Assembly: GCF_001894885.1 (NCBI RefSeq)
Contig: NZ_BCXB01000003.1
Location: 124,001 to 188,000, forward strand
Direction: 5' to 3'
DNA from: Rhodococcus marinonascens NBRC 14363
GTDB taxonomy: Bacteria; Actinomycetota; Actinomycetes; Mycobacteriales; Mycobacteriaceae
DNA: 64,000 nt
Positions 1-7,804 of this stretch are shown here, piece after piece. Made by a program: the position numbers and the translations under genes. Under the pieces are notes generated by a model. The model saw nothing but the letters and a program-made list of their open reading frames with translations, had not been told where the DNA came from and did no database searches. Within the stretch, counting starts at the first letter, position 1. Every line of letters begins with the position of its first letter.

Positions 1-896
1 GCGATCGGGATCATATTGGAGACCGTTGTTGGAGCGCAGAGAGAATCGGGGTACGGCCGACCTGTCACCGGAAGCCCGAAAGGAAGTGTGGCACTACCGG
101 ACATTCGCTGACCGAACAGATATCCAAAAGCTATCAGAGTAGAGGTGAGAGAGAAATCCAGTCTGCTGCTCACATCGTGAACGGCTGAGGATACGGAACT
201 GGAAAATTCTGTACGCCTACGTACTACCTTCTTGGCCAAGGTGGGCCACTGCCCAGACAGGGTCACGGGTGCAGGAAGGCTACGTACCCGGTTCTCCCAG
301 TATTTTTGATCCATGGAGAATTCTTCGGAGCGTTGGTACTCGGAATCTATCTCCAGCATCCGGTCGAGAGGGACGAACCACCCGGGCGGCCGAGACACGG
401 ACTCCGTGATCGACCCGTACAGCTCGGCTATTCTCGAACAAATCAGTGACGCACCGTATCCGTCCAATGCGATGTGGTGGCAAAAGATGAACAGTAGCGA
501 GCGGTCGCGACTTATCGTTATGAGGGCGCAGTTTGTGGCGAATTTGTGGGCTAGAAGACTTTGTTCATTCAGCTTACGTGACATCCAATCCTCGGCGGAC
601 TGAACTGGATCGACCTCCTCGGATACGTCGACGGTCTCGATATCGAACTCCCGCGTATCGTAGATGATCTGCTCGATCGAATTCATACCGACACGAAAAC
701 TGGACCGTAGGGCTTCAGACTCTGTGATAATGACACGTAGTGCCGCGCTGAGTGCATCTCGATCCACACACGACCGTATTTCCAAATATTCTCCGATATT
801 GAATGTCGACGACTTCGGATCAAGAATTTCGGAAAATGAGATTTCAACCTGACCGCTCGTGAGCGGAAGAGTGCGGAAGCCGACGGTCTCTGACAT
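1..896 (-). CDS. NRPS condensation domain, N-terminal part (runs off left edge)
   Basis: Reading the minus strand from the ATG at 894-896 gives 298 codons without a stop down to the window edge. The product has the marks of an NRPS condensation (C) domain: an opening LPLTSGQ (C1 region), the catalytic HHxxxDG motif as HHIALDG at about residues 140-146, then GLPVTGR and NMIPI, which match the later C5 region. C domains form the peptide bond between carrier-bound acyl or aminoacyl groups, or act as starters. Since the C domain begins at residue 1, this protein starts with it; adenylation and carrier domains would lie outside the window. AGGA sits 7 nt before the ATG; the frame stays open to 1031, so a GTG at 998 is an alternative start. 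The gene is visibly more AT-rich than the rest of the window. A decayed mbtH-like gene lies just upstream. Confidence 0.85.
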   Translation of the reverse strand, partial: MSETVGFRTLPLTSGQVEISFSEILDPKSSTFNIGEYLEIRSCVDRDALSAALRVIITESEALRSSFRVGMNSIEQIIYDTREFDIETVDVSEEVDPVQSAEDWMSRKLNEQSLLAHKFATNCALITISRDRSLLFIFCHHIALDGYGASLICSRIAELYGSITESVSRPPGWFVPLDRMLEIDSEYQRSEEFSMDQKYWENRVRSLPAPVTLSGQWPTLAKKVVRRRTEFSSSVSSAVHDVSSRLDFSLTSTLIAFGYLFGQRMSGSATLPFGLPVTGRPYPDSLCAPTTVSNMIPI

Positions 897-1017
897 TGAG
901 TAATCCTGATTCTGTAAAGCTGGCCAGAAGGGTAAGTCAGCTAGTCCCTCGGTATCGGGCAAGAAATCTTCTCGAGTGAATTCTTCGGCGCGCCTCACCG
1001 GGTGACGGTTGCGCCCT

Positions 1018-1151
1018 CTACCGGTGGCCGATCAGTGCATCACGCAAGCTCTTCGGGCGAACGAAGGCCAGAGGGAACGCTGGTCTTCGGTATTCACCAG
1101 AACGTAGAATTGACTGTTGTCATCGTCAAACGGGTTGTCGTCTCGGTCCAA
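1018..1151 (-). pseudogene. mbtH-like gene with internal deletion
   Basis: The minus strand encodes the diagnostic MbtH start [15 protein letters not shown] followed by [10 protein letters not shown], then jumps out of frame. Shifted by one frame, the next codons read [13 protein letters not shown] and a stop at 1018-1020, which is the typical MbtH C-terminus. About 30 central residues, including the conserved tryptophan and Glu-Asn-Trp section, are missing and the two ends are out of frame. MbtH proteins are small partners of NRPS adenylation domains and usually precede the NRPS gene, as here. The start may be TTG at 1151; no strong ribosome site is visible. With the core lost the product should not work. 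Confidence 0.75.
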
Positions 1152-1565
1152 ATCACCGTTGCACCAACGTGTCGTCATCGCGCAACACTCACGCGTTGAT
1201 CGCCCGGCATGTTGATGGTCGGTTCTCGATGGGCTTTGGACTCGACCCTGTTTCTACAGATCGCCGATGGCTGTCCCATCTCGCCTGTCTTGCTGGGTCC
1301 CGTCGGGTGTGGCCGTCACCGAGTGTGGTGAGGTCACTCGACCGTACGCAGCGAAGATTCTCAGGCGGGGCTGATAATTCCCAACGTGGAACACGCCAGT
1401 GATCATGGTGGAAGCGTATCGACTTGTCAACCGCCGCAACGAGTTTAGTTTGGAGTGGCAAGAGTTGACGTTAACTTTACCCGCGCTTGAATGTTGTCGA
1501 TGGAGGTCGGGAGATGGACGGATCGGTTGCCGGTCGTGATGTTGTAGACACCGGACGAGGGATGG
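1152..1565. other. Non-coding gap between mbtH relic and IS481 relic
   Basis: Short open frames exist on both strands here, but none gives a recognisable protein and none has a convincing ribosome site. A TTGACG-containing AT-rich patch lies near 1463. The segment is probably debris of the rearrangements on either side. Confidence 0.4.
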
Positions 1566-2154
1566 GCTCAACGAAGGGGACGGGTCTCCCGTCGGCGAGT
1601 GCCGTCGACGACTCGTGCAGCGTTGCCGGTCTCGTCCCCCTCATATCGCCGCCGAAATAGGCATCTTTCGTGCCTGCGCCGACAAGTGGGTAGGCCGCTA
1701 CCGTGACTTCGGCGAGTGGGTCTGCTCGACCGACCGAGTGTGCCGCGCCACCAGCCGACGGCCACACCAGCCGAGGTCGTGGACCCGATCGAGTGGTTGC
1801 CGTCGAGAGAAGAAGTGGTTGGCCCGCAGGATCGCCCTGGAACTGGTCGGTGAGAGTCTTGGTACGCACAATCTGCCGATACCTGGCCCATGTGGGATTG
1901 AACGGGGTGGGTTGCTCGACCCGACCGGTGAGAGCAACCGGGCGTCGCGACGAGTCGTCGCACACTGACCGGGACACATGGTTCACGTCGATGCGAAGAA
2001 GGCACGACGGGCACCCGACGAAGGTGCTGGCGGGTACACGGCCGCGGCAGAGAGCTGGCCAGGAAGGCTGGCCGCGCCGAGACCGCTGGTGCGCGATCCG
2101 GACACGCCTACTTGCATTCCGTTGTGGACGGGTTCTCCCGTCTGGCCTATCCCG
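1566..2154 (+). pseudogene. IS481-family transposase remnant, frameshifted and 3' truncated
   Basis: Pieces of an IS481/integrase-type transposase occur in order in different plus frames: HIAAEIGIFRACADKWVGRY (N-terminal HTH region, from about 1640), REKKWLARRIALELVGE (about 1808), ICRYLAHVGLN and DPTGESNRASRR, then MVHVDAKKARRAPDEG (start of the DDE catalytic fold, about 1978) and HSVVDGFSRLAYP (about 2113-2154). At least three frame changes are needed to read through. The catalytic C-terminal third is missing because at 2155 the sequence switches to an unrelated oxidoreductase gene. The element is dead and shows that this end of the window was a target of insertion and deletion. Confidence 0.75.
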
Positions 2155-2610
2155 CGTCAAGAAGTTCACCACGTCTGTGCTCCCTGGATTCGACACCGGA
2201 GTACGGCTCGGTCCGTGTATCGCCGACCTGGACGCGGGGATCTACGCTCGGTCCGACACCCGAAGCGGCCTCCTCATCGTGCGAGGTGCGCGGCGGTTCC
2301 CTGATCTGACCGAGCCGTCTCAACCACGTGGCATCGCCGGCGTCTACGACGTCGCGTCGGATTGGACGCCGATTTACGACAAGACAGATCGAGACGGGTT
2401 CTACGTGGCGATCGGAACCAGCGGCAATCAGTTCAAGAATGCTCCCCTCGCAGGCGAGTTCCTGGCCCAGATCATTACGGCAGTCGACGCGGGTCACGAC
2501 CACGACCCGGTCCAGTACACCGGCACACGACAGGGCTCACCGTCGAGCTCGGGTCGTTTTCCCGCAAGCGCGCGCTGAATGCCGAATCATCGGGAACGGT
2601 TCTCGGCTGA
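2155..2610 (+). pseudogene. FAD-dependent oxidoreductase (DAO family), C-terminal remnant
   Basis: Starting exactly where the transposase homology stops, the sequence reads RQEVHHV, then after a frame change DLDAGIYARSDTRSGLLI, and then IAGVYDVASDWTPIYDKTD and GFYVAIGTSGNQFKNAP. This is the characteristic C-terminal half of sarcosine-oxidase-like FAD-dependent oxidoreductases (the GTSGNQFKNAP segment contacts FAD in the family). Near 2525-2535 the frame breaks again; in the next frame LTVELGSFSRKRALNAESS runs to a stop at 2610, the expected end. The N-terminal FAD-binding Rossmann part is absent and there are at least two frameshifts plus an apparent internal loss. The native substrate cannot be told. 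Confidence 0.75.
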
Positions 2611-2641
2611 CCACCTGGCGCGGACCAGACGTGGTCACAAC

Positions 2642-3273
2642 TTAGACCTCGAGCTCGGTGTTCAGGGCGGCGGAGAGATGGGCGTCGTGCTCGGCGGCCT
2701 GACTGAGAGCGGCACTGGCCAGCCCTGACAGCGAGCGCACCCCTTGCTGCTTGGTGTGCAGCGCGGTGATCAGAGAGAACGCGTCGTTGCAGATCCCGAC
2801 CCAGTGCCGGTCGGTCTCCCCGCGGACGGAGGAAGGCTCCGCGGCCACCTCGGACGCGATATCTGGACGGCAGACCGGGCACGGCCGACGGTCTTCGACC
2901 CGCGAATTCGTCGGCCTTCATGTCGGCGACCGCGGGCAGGTTCTTCCCCGTGATCACCGAGCAGTCGGCTCGGTGCGCGACGCAGGAGACCCCCCACCCG
3001 GTGGGCGATGAACAGACCACCCTCTTTCCGGTAGATGCTCAGTTCGGTCCAGTGCAGCGAGTCCGGTCGCTCACTGGTGATGTGCGCGAGCAGGGTGCCG
3101 GTGAACGCCACGACCCGGATTCCGTCGCGGATTTCGATCCGCTGCATGGGTCCGTGGACCGTCGGGTCGACGTCCAGGTCGTCGTCCAGGAGGTGCGGGG
3201 TGTGCGGGTCCAGTTCGGCTCGGTCGCCGTCGATCTCGGAGTCGGGCAGGGGGTGATTGACATGTGAACACAT
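2642..3273 (-). pseudogene. Hypothetical protein gene with two frameshifts
   Basis: Three consecutive minus-strand frames join into one plausible protein of roughly 205 residues. Segment one begins MCSHVNHPLPDSEIDGD at 3273 (GGAAAG lies upstream) and continues to LFIAHRVG. The frame then breaks in a six-G run (plus-strand C run 2990-2995); removing one base continues as VSCVAHRADCSVITGK. A second break near 2870 is followed by RPCPVCRPDIASEV and then HWVGICNDAFSLITALH to a stop at 2642. The CPVC pair suggests a zinc-binding turn. I do not recognise the family. Because the breaks sit in otherwise coding-like sequence, this is either a recent pseudogene or carries sequencing errors. Confidence 0.6.
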
Positions 3274-3307
3274 CGTAGTGGTCTCTTTCCTGTCGGTGTT
3301 GCCGGAA

Positions 3308-3455
3308 GGATCACCCCGCATTCGCGAGGACCACGGCGTGTTCCGTTGGTGCACGCACCTGTGCCGGCACAACCCCCTTCATCCACGGGGAACACGCCCT
3401 TCGTTTCCAATGATGAACTCGAACATGGGATCACTCCCGCATTCGCGAGGACTAC
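3308..3455. CRISPR. Possible relic of a type I-E-like CRISPR array (3 repeats, 2 spacers)
   Basis: A 27-28-nt unit GGATCACYCCCGCATTCGCG followed by AGGACYAC occurs at 3308-3334 and 3428-3455, 120 bp apart. Exactly midway, at about 3368-3395, is a diverged unit with a CCCCC...CGGGG hairpin ending GGGGAACAC, an ending common in actinobacterial type I-E repeats. The two intervening segments are 32-33 nt, the usual type I-E spacer size, so the period is 60-61 bp. The GC-rich dyad is also typical. The middle copy is poorly conserved and no cas gene is present in the window, so this would be an orphan, degenerating array. A chance pair of diverged direct repeats is the alternative. Confidence 0.4.
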
Positions 3456-3558
3456 CGGCGTATCTGACTGCCTTCTGCGCCACCCACCGAAGTGACGCTG
3501 TGCCGCGCCCGGCGGGTCCGGAAACAATGGGTCCGTGCCCAGGTCTAACCTGGTAGTC

Positions 3559-4416
3559 ATGTCTGTCCGCACCGCGCTGAGCCCTGGAACCGTGTCTCCC
3601 GTCCTCGCCGTACCGATGAGTATCGAGCGTCCCGAGTATGCATGGAGACCTACGGCGAACGAGGGCAACGAGCCCTGGGTGCAGACCCCGGAGACCATCG
3701 AGGCCATGCGGGTGGCGAGCAAGATCGCGGCACGGGCGCTGCAAGAGGCGGGTAAGGCTGTGGCGCCCGGTGTCACTACGGACGAACTTGACCGGATCGC
3801 CCACGAGTACATGATCGATCACGGCGCCTACCCGTCGACGCTCGGCTACAAGGGGTTTCCCAAGTCGTGCTGCACGTCGCTCAACGAGGTCATTTGCCAC
3901 GGAATCCCCGACTCGACGGTGATCGAAGACGGGGACGTCGTGAACATCGACGTCACCGCGTACATAGGCGGAGTGCACGGCGACACCAACGCCACGTTCC
4001 TCGCGGGGGACGTCGCGGAGGAGAACCGCCTGCTGGTCGAGCGAACCCGTGAAGCGACGATGCGTGCGATCAAGGCGGTCAAGCCGGGTCGCGAACTCAA
4101 CGTGATAGGCCGCGTCATCGAGTCGTATGCCAACCGTTTCGGCTACGGCGTCGTGCGTGATTTCACAGGCCACGGCATCGGCGAGACCTTCCACAACGGG
4201 CTCGTGATCCTCCACTACGACGAGCCTTCCGTGGATACGGTGATCGAACCGGGGATGGTGTTCACGATCGAACCGATGATCAACCTCGGCGACATCGGGT
4301 GGGAGATCTGGGAAGACGACTGGACCGTCGTCACCAAGGACCGCAAGTGGACGGCTCAGTTCGAGCACACCATCGTGGTCACCGAGACCGGCAACGAGAT
4401 CCTCACCCTGCCTTGA
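3559..4416 (+). CDS. map: Type I methionine aminopeptidase
   Basis: This cytoplasmic dinuclear-metal enzyme removes the initiator methionine from nascent proteins. The five family metal ligands are all present: D131 in NIDVT, D142 in HGDTNATF, the histidine of FTGHGIG, the glutamate of FTIEPM and the glutamate of FEHT. The product is 285 residues with an N-terminal extension of about 40 residues containing PW, typical of the actinobacterial MetAP1c type. I chose the ATG at 3559 because it gives the family length; an ATG at 3535 would add eight residues. Its stop overlaps the TTG start of cobQ, suggesting translational coupling even though the two functions are unrelated. Confidence 0.93.
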   Translation: MSVRTALSPGTVSPVLAVPMSIERPEYAWRPTANEGNEPWVQTPETIEAMRVASKIAARALQEAGKAVAPGVTTDELDRIAHEYMIDHGAYPSTLGYKGFPKSCCTSLNEVICHGIPDSTVIEDGDVVNIDVTAYIGGVHGDTNATFLAGDVAEENRLLVERTREATMRAIKAVKPGRELNVIGRVIESYANRFGYGVVRDFTGHGIGETFHNGLVILHYDEPSVDTVIEPGMVFTIEPMINLGDIGWEIWEDDWTVVTKDRKWTAQFEHTIVVTETGNEILTLP

Positions 4417-5951
4417 GTGTCGAGCGGTGGAAGGGGGCCTTGCTCGTAGCCGGTACAACGTCGGACGCGGGCAAGAGCGTGCTCGTGGCGGGGCTGTGTC
4501 GGATGTTGGCTAGACGAGGGGTGCGGGTCGCGCCGTTCAAGGCCCAGAACATGTCGAACAACTCCGTCGTCACACTGGACGGCGGCGAGATCGGGCGCGC
4601 ACAGGCGTTCCAGGCGGCCGCCTGCGGTCTCGAGCCGAGCGTCCGGTTCAACCCTATTCTGCTGAAACCGGGGAGTGACCGCACTTCCCAACTCGTGGTG
4701 CGTGGGCGAGCGGTGACGTCCGTCGGCGCCCGCGACTACATCGAACATCGTGAACATCTGCGTGCGGTGGTGACCGAGGAACTGAGCGCGCTGCGCGCTG
4801 ACTTCGACGTCGTGATCTGCGAGGGAGCTGGTTCTCCGGCCGAGATCAATCTGCGTGCAACCGATCTGGCCAACCTCGGTCTCGCGCATGCAGCGGAGAT
4901 CCCTGCAATCGTTGTCGGCGACATCGACCGCGGGGGAGTGCTGGCCCACCTGTTCGGCACAGTGGCGGTCCTGCAGCCGGAAGACCAGGCCGTCATCGCG
5001 GGGTTCGTGATCAACAAGTTCCGTGGCGAGGTCTCGCTGCTGACACCGGGGCTCGAGCAACTGACGGCGATGACGGGCAGGCCGACGCTCGGTGTGATTC
5101 CCTTCGCCGACGGCCTGTGGATGGATGCGGAGGACTCACTGGGGGTCGTCGCTGATGCGGCGGTGGGGCGACCCGCTCCGCCGATCGGCGAAGACTGGTT
5201 GCGCGTGGCGGCCGTTCGACTGCCCCGCATCTCCAATTCGACCGATGTCGAGGCACTCGCGTGCGAGCCCGGAGTGTCGGTGCGCTGGGTTACCGATCCT
5301 TCGCGCCTGCATGACGCTGATCTGATTGTGGTACCGGGTAGCAAAGCGACTATCGCCGACCTGGAATGGTTGCGTCGCAACGGTATTGCGGATGCGATTG
5401 TGGGTCACGCGAAGCGAGGGCGACCGGTGTTCGGCATCTGCGGCGGCTATCAGATGCTGGGGTCCGTCATTGTCGACGATATCGAGTCCGGCCGCGGCAC
5501 GGTGGCCGGACTCGGACTGCTCGACCTGGAGGTGGAGTTCGAGGTGGACAAGGTACTCACGCAGGTTCGCGGCGATGCCCACGGAGTACCAGTGTCCGGC
5601 TACGAGATCCACCACGGCCGCGTGCGTCGCAGTGGCGATGACCCACTGCTGCATACGGGGGCCGGTGCGGCGGAGGGAAGCATTCGCGGCGCCGTGTACG
5701 GAACTCACTGGCACGGCCTGCTCGAGGCCGACGAATTTCGCCGACTGTTGCTTGACGATGTTGCCGTGCATGCGGGGAGAACCGGATTCGTGGCCGCCCC
5801 TGATACGGATGTCGCTGCCGTCCGGGGCGCGCAACTAGACGTGCTGGCGGATCTGGTCGAGCAGAACCTCGATCTCGACGCACTCGAAGTGCTGATCAGC
5901 GAGGGCGCACCGAAAGATCTTCCCGCGATTCGGTCGGGACTGACGCTCTAG
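4413..5951 (+). CDS. cobQ: Cobyric acid synthase (glutamine-hydrolysing)
   Basis: CobQ amidates the b, d, e and g carboxylates of adenosylcobyrinic acid a,c-diamide in late adenosylcobalamin synthesis, using glutamine and ATP. The N-terminal half has a dethiobiotin-synthetase-like P-loop region (GTTSDAGKS) and the family segment [12 protein letters not shown]. The C-terminal half is a class I glutaminase with nucleophile Cys343 in [11 protein letters not shown] and the histidine region THWHG near residue 432. Length is 512 residues, normal for the family. The only sensible start is TTG at 4413, overlapping the map stop (TTGA); the frame upstream is merely open through map. It lies about 7 kb from the other cobalamin genes and is followed by a perfect palindrome. 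Confidence 0.93.
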   Translation: MSVERWKGALLVAGTTSDAGKSVLVAGLCRMLARRGVRVAPFKAQNMSNNSVVTLDGGEIGRAQAFQAAACGLEPSVRFNPILLKPGSDRTSQLVVRGRAVTSVGARDYIEHREHLRAVVTEELSALRADFDVVICEGAGSPAEINLRATDLANLGLAHAAEIPAIVVGDIDRGGVLAHLFGTVAVLQPEDQAVIAGFVINKFRGEVSLLTPGLEQLTAMTGRPTLGVIPFADGLWMDAEDSLGVVADAAVGRPAPPIGEDWLRVAAVRLPRISNSTDVEALACEPGVSVRWVTDPSRLHDADLIVVPGSKATIADLEWLRRNGIADAIVGHAKRGRPVFGICGGYQMLGSVIVDDIESGRGTVAGLGLLDLEVEFEVDKVLTQVRGDAHGVPVSGYEIHHGRVRRSGDDPLLHTGAGAAEGSIRGAVYGTHWHGLLEADEFRRLLLDDVAVHAGRTGFVAAPDTDVAAVRGAQLDVLADLVEQNLDLDALEVLISEGAPKDLPAIRSGLTL

Positions 5952-5953
5952 GA

Positions 5954-5985
5954 GCTGCACCTTCGGTTCGAACCGAAGGTGCAGC
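5954..5985 (+). terminator. Perfect palindrome after cobQ
   Basis: Immediately after the cobQ stop is a perfect 32-bp palindrome (16 bp per arm, beginning GCTGCACCTTCGG). There is no T-run, as is common for actinobacterial intrinsic terminators. Confidence 0.75.
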
Positions 5986-6024
5986 CGACGTCAATGGGTC
6001 TGTAGCCAGCCGCTCGGCGAGCGA

Positions 6025-6066
6025 TGAAACGGGGGTCCACAGCCTCGCTGGTGGACTCCCGTTTCA
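6025..6066. terminator. Hairpin between convergent cobQ and a minus-strand micro-ORF
   Basis: TGAAACGGG (6025-6033) pairs with CCCGTTTCA (6058-6066), with an inner GTCCAC/GTGGAC stem. The hairpin lies 14 nt downstream of the stop of the small minus-strand ORF at 6080-6160, so it can end that transcript or act in both directions. Confidence 0.6.
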
Positions 6067-6079
6067 GTGAAGTGCGGGT

Positions 6080-6160
6080 CTATTGCATGTTGCCGCCGTC
6101 CCCGCCCGAAGATCCGAGGGACTCCAATAGCTTCTTCAAGATGTCTTCAACACTCTCCAT
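6080..6160 (-). CDS. Candidate small peptide, 26 aa
   Basis: A minus-strand micro-ORF begins MESVEDILKKLLES and ends with the Gly-rich tail GGDGGNMQ and TAG at 6080-6082. The first half would form a charged amphipathic helix. An in-frame ATG at 6178 would make it 32 residues. GAGAG lies about 6 nt before the inner ATG. A strong hairpin follows at 6025-6066, as expected for a monocistronic small transcript. I do not recognise a family; it could also be chance. Codon composition is more AT-rich than the neighbours. Confidence 0.35.
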   Translation of the reverse strand: MESVEDILKKLLESLGSSGGDGGNMQ

Positions 6161-6260
6161 GCTAACTCTCAATTCCATTGTGTCGATTTTGCATTGGGCC
6201 GCGCGCGTGCCCTGGAATGTACTCGTATGGGCGCGGAATAGTAACCCATCAGGCGCAGAA

Positions 6261-6371
6261 ATGGATCTGAATCAGGAGAATAGCTCTATTGCTGTGGTGG
6301 CCAGGGTGATCGAGGTGGTGAGGTTTGCTCACACTTCTTCCGATACGGCCGAGGCCGCGCAGTCGGGGTAG
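6261..6371 (+). CDS. Candidate small ORF, 36 aa
   Basis: A plus-strand ORF of 36 codons, divergent from the 26-aa ORF, begins MDLNQENSSIAVVARVIEVV and ends TAG at 6369-6371. AGG lies 9 nt upstream of the ATG. No family is recognised and the only support is its position between a divergent micro-ORF and the glsB-like gene. It may be non-coding. Confidence 0.22.
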   Translation: MDLNQENSSIAVVARVIEVVRFAHTSSDTAEAAQSG

Positions 6372-6423
6372 GAACCTGGCCCCTCCGCCCAGCAGATCGC
6401 GGCCGGATGAGAGGGGCGGGATT

Positions 6424-6708
6424 TCAGCGCTCGGGCGAACGTTCGGCTGTACCGGCCTTCCTCCGGCGGTACTGTTGCCATACTGCGGTGACGATCACGG
6501 CCCCGATGAGTGATCCAAGGATACCGCTGGGGCGCAGTGATACTCCGTCACCTGCAACCATGCTCGCGAGCAGTCCGCCCACCAGTGATCCGGTGATGCC
6601 GGCGATGAAGGCAAAAGTCCAGTCCAGTCGTGCGACGGCCGTGCCCAGTATCAACTGGGCTCCTGCTCCCACGAGTATCCCGAAGAGAAGTATTCCAATG
6701 ATGAGCAT
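6424..6708 (-). CDS. GlsB/YeaQ/YmgE-family small membrane protein
   Basis: A 94-residue protein has three hydrophobic segments: MLIIGILLFGILVGAGAQLI (about 1-20), a second at about 30-50 (FAFIAGITGSLVGGLLASMV) and a third at about 58-74 (GILGSLIGAVIVTAVW). This Gly-rich three-helix pattern is that of the transglycosylase-associated/YeaQ family, whose members are often stress-induced and of unknown biochemical role. The C-terminus adds a basic tail (QYRRRKAGTAERSPER). The start at 6708 is preceded by AAAGGA 11 nt upstream; the longer open frame upstream is polar and not typical. It is divergent from the hydrolase gene at 6884. Confidence 0.8.
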   Translation of the reverse strand: MLIIGILLFGILVGAGAQLILGTAVARLDWTFAFIAGITGSLVGGLLASMVAGDGVSLRPSGILGSLIGAVIVTAVWQQYRRRKAGTAERSPER

Positions 6709-6883
6709 GAGTCGGTATGTCCTTTCGCGAGAGGGCGAGCGAGAACTACTCAGGTGACCTGAACATGCACTTCGAGTCATTCTGGCTGCATTTCTCGTCA
6801 TGCGTTGGCGAACGCGCACGAAACAGATGGCCTGTCAGAAAGCCGTGCCGTCGCATCGAGTCCCGATCGCGTAGTTTTTAGCC

Positions 6884-7450
6884 ATGGAACTGACCCACGT
6901 GGCGCTGGCAGAAGGCAATTGCGCGGTTCGGATTGACGGACCGTTGAGCAAACACACTGTTCTTCTCCTGCCAGGAGCTGGCGACAGCGCGGCGGTTTAC
7001 GACGGCGTCTGTGAGCGCCTCCACAATTCGGATCTGCGCACGATCGTGCCCGAGGACATCACCGGTCTCGACGATCGGTCGATCATGGCTCTGCTCGATG
7101 AACTGAAGGTGGGGTGGGTCAACCTCGCAGGCAGTAGGGAAGGTGCCGGGTTGGCCTGGTCGTTGGCGGCCCGCCAGTTCGGCCGTTTCGCCAGCCTGGT
7201 GGTGGCCGATCGAGGTCACCCTGCGGCACCCGACTCGGAGGGCGTCGTGCGCGGATCCGACTGCCCACCGGTCGAACTCCCCACGACGGTAATGGTGGGC
7301 AGCCCCGACCGGCGGGCCGAAGCAGATGCGAGTGGGCGTTTCGTCTACTCCGATTTCCGCGTGGTCCAACTCGACGGCGTCGCCAACATTCCGGCGTCCG
7401 CTCCCGCCGAGTTGGCTACCGAGATCGTTCTGCGGACCAGTCCCTGGTAG
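6884..7450 (+). CDS. Alpha/beta-hydrolase-like protein
   Basis: A 188-residue protein with an alpha/beta-hydrolase-like layout: strand and oxyanion loop VLLLPGAGDSAAVYDGVCERL near residue 25, then NLAGSREGAGLAW near residue 86 where the nucleophile elbow would be. The elbow reads GSREG rather than the common GxSxG and the total length is short, so activity is uncertain. No obvious partner: it is divergent from the glsB-like gene and convergent with the ynfA-like gene. The substrate cannot be predicted. Confidence 0.65.
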   Translation: MELTHVALAEGNCAVRIDGPLSKHTVLLLPGAGDSAAVYDGVCERLHNSDLRTIVPEDITGLDDRSIMALLDELKVGWVNLAGSREGAGLAWSLAARQFGRFASLVVADRGHPAAPDSEGVVRGSDCPPVELPTTVMVGSPDRRAEADASGRFVYSDFRVVQLDGVANIPASAPAELATEIVLRTSPW

Positions 7451-7474
7451 GCCTCGGAATGCACACGACGATGC

Positions 7475-7804
7475 TCAGCGCGGGGCATACATGATCACTG
7501 CCATACCCAGCAGGCAGATCAGGGCGCCCGAAACGTCCCACCGATCCGGGCGGAATCCGTCGGCCACCATGCCCCAGATAAGGGAGCCCGCGACGAACAC
7601 TCCGCCATAGGCCGCGAGGATTCGACCGAAGTTGGCGTCAGGTTGCATTGTCGCGACGAAGCCGTACGCTCCTAGCGCCGCTACACCGGCGCCGATCCAG
7701 ATCCAGCCCCGGTGCTCGCGGATACCCTGCCAGACCAGCCAGGCACCCCCAATCTCGAACAGCGCCGCGACCACGAACAGCGCGGCAGACCTGGCGATCG
7801 TCAC
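7475..7804 (-). CDS. YnfA/UPF0060-family membrane protein
   Basis: A 109-residue inner-membrane protein with four hydrophobic helices: [53 protein letters not shown] and [14 protein letters not shown]. The motif [10 protein letters not shown] and [14 protein letters not shown] identify the UPF0060/YnfA family, which is related to small multidrug resistance proteins. The GTG start at 7804 overlaps the mycothione reductase stop by four bases (GTGA), so the two genes are translationally coupled and form the end of a three-gene unit. Confidence 0.88.
   Translation of the reverse strand: MTIARSAALFVVAALFEIGGAWLVWQGIREHRGWIWIGAGVAALGAYGFVATMQPDANFGRILAAYGGVFVAGSLIWGMVADGFRPDRWDVSGALICLLGMAVIMYAPR

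Noticed and set aside
1169-1402. 77-codon ORF as a gene
   Set aside because: No ribosome site, no domain, and located among relics.
3379-4458. 359-codon minus-strand ORF opposite map
   Set aside because: map has all metal ligands on the other strand; this frame shows no family features.
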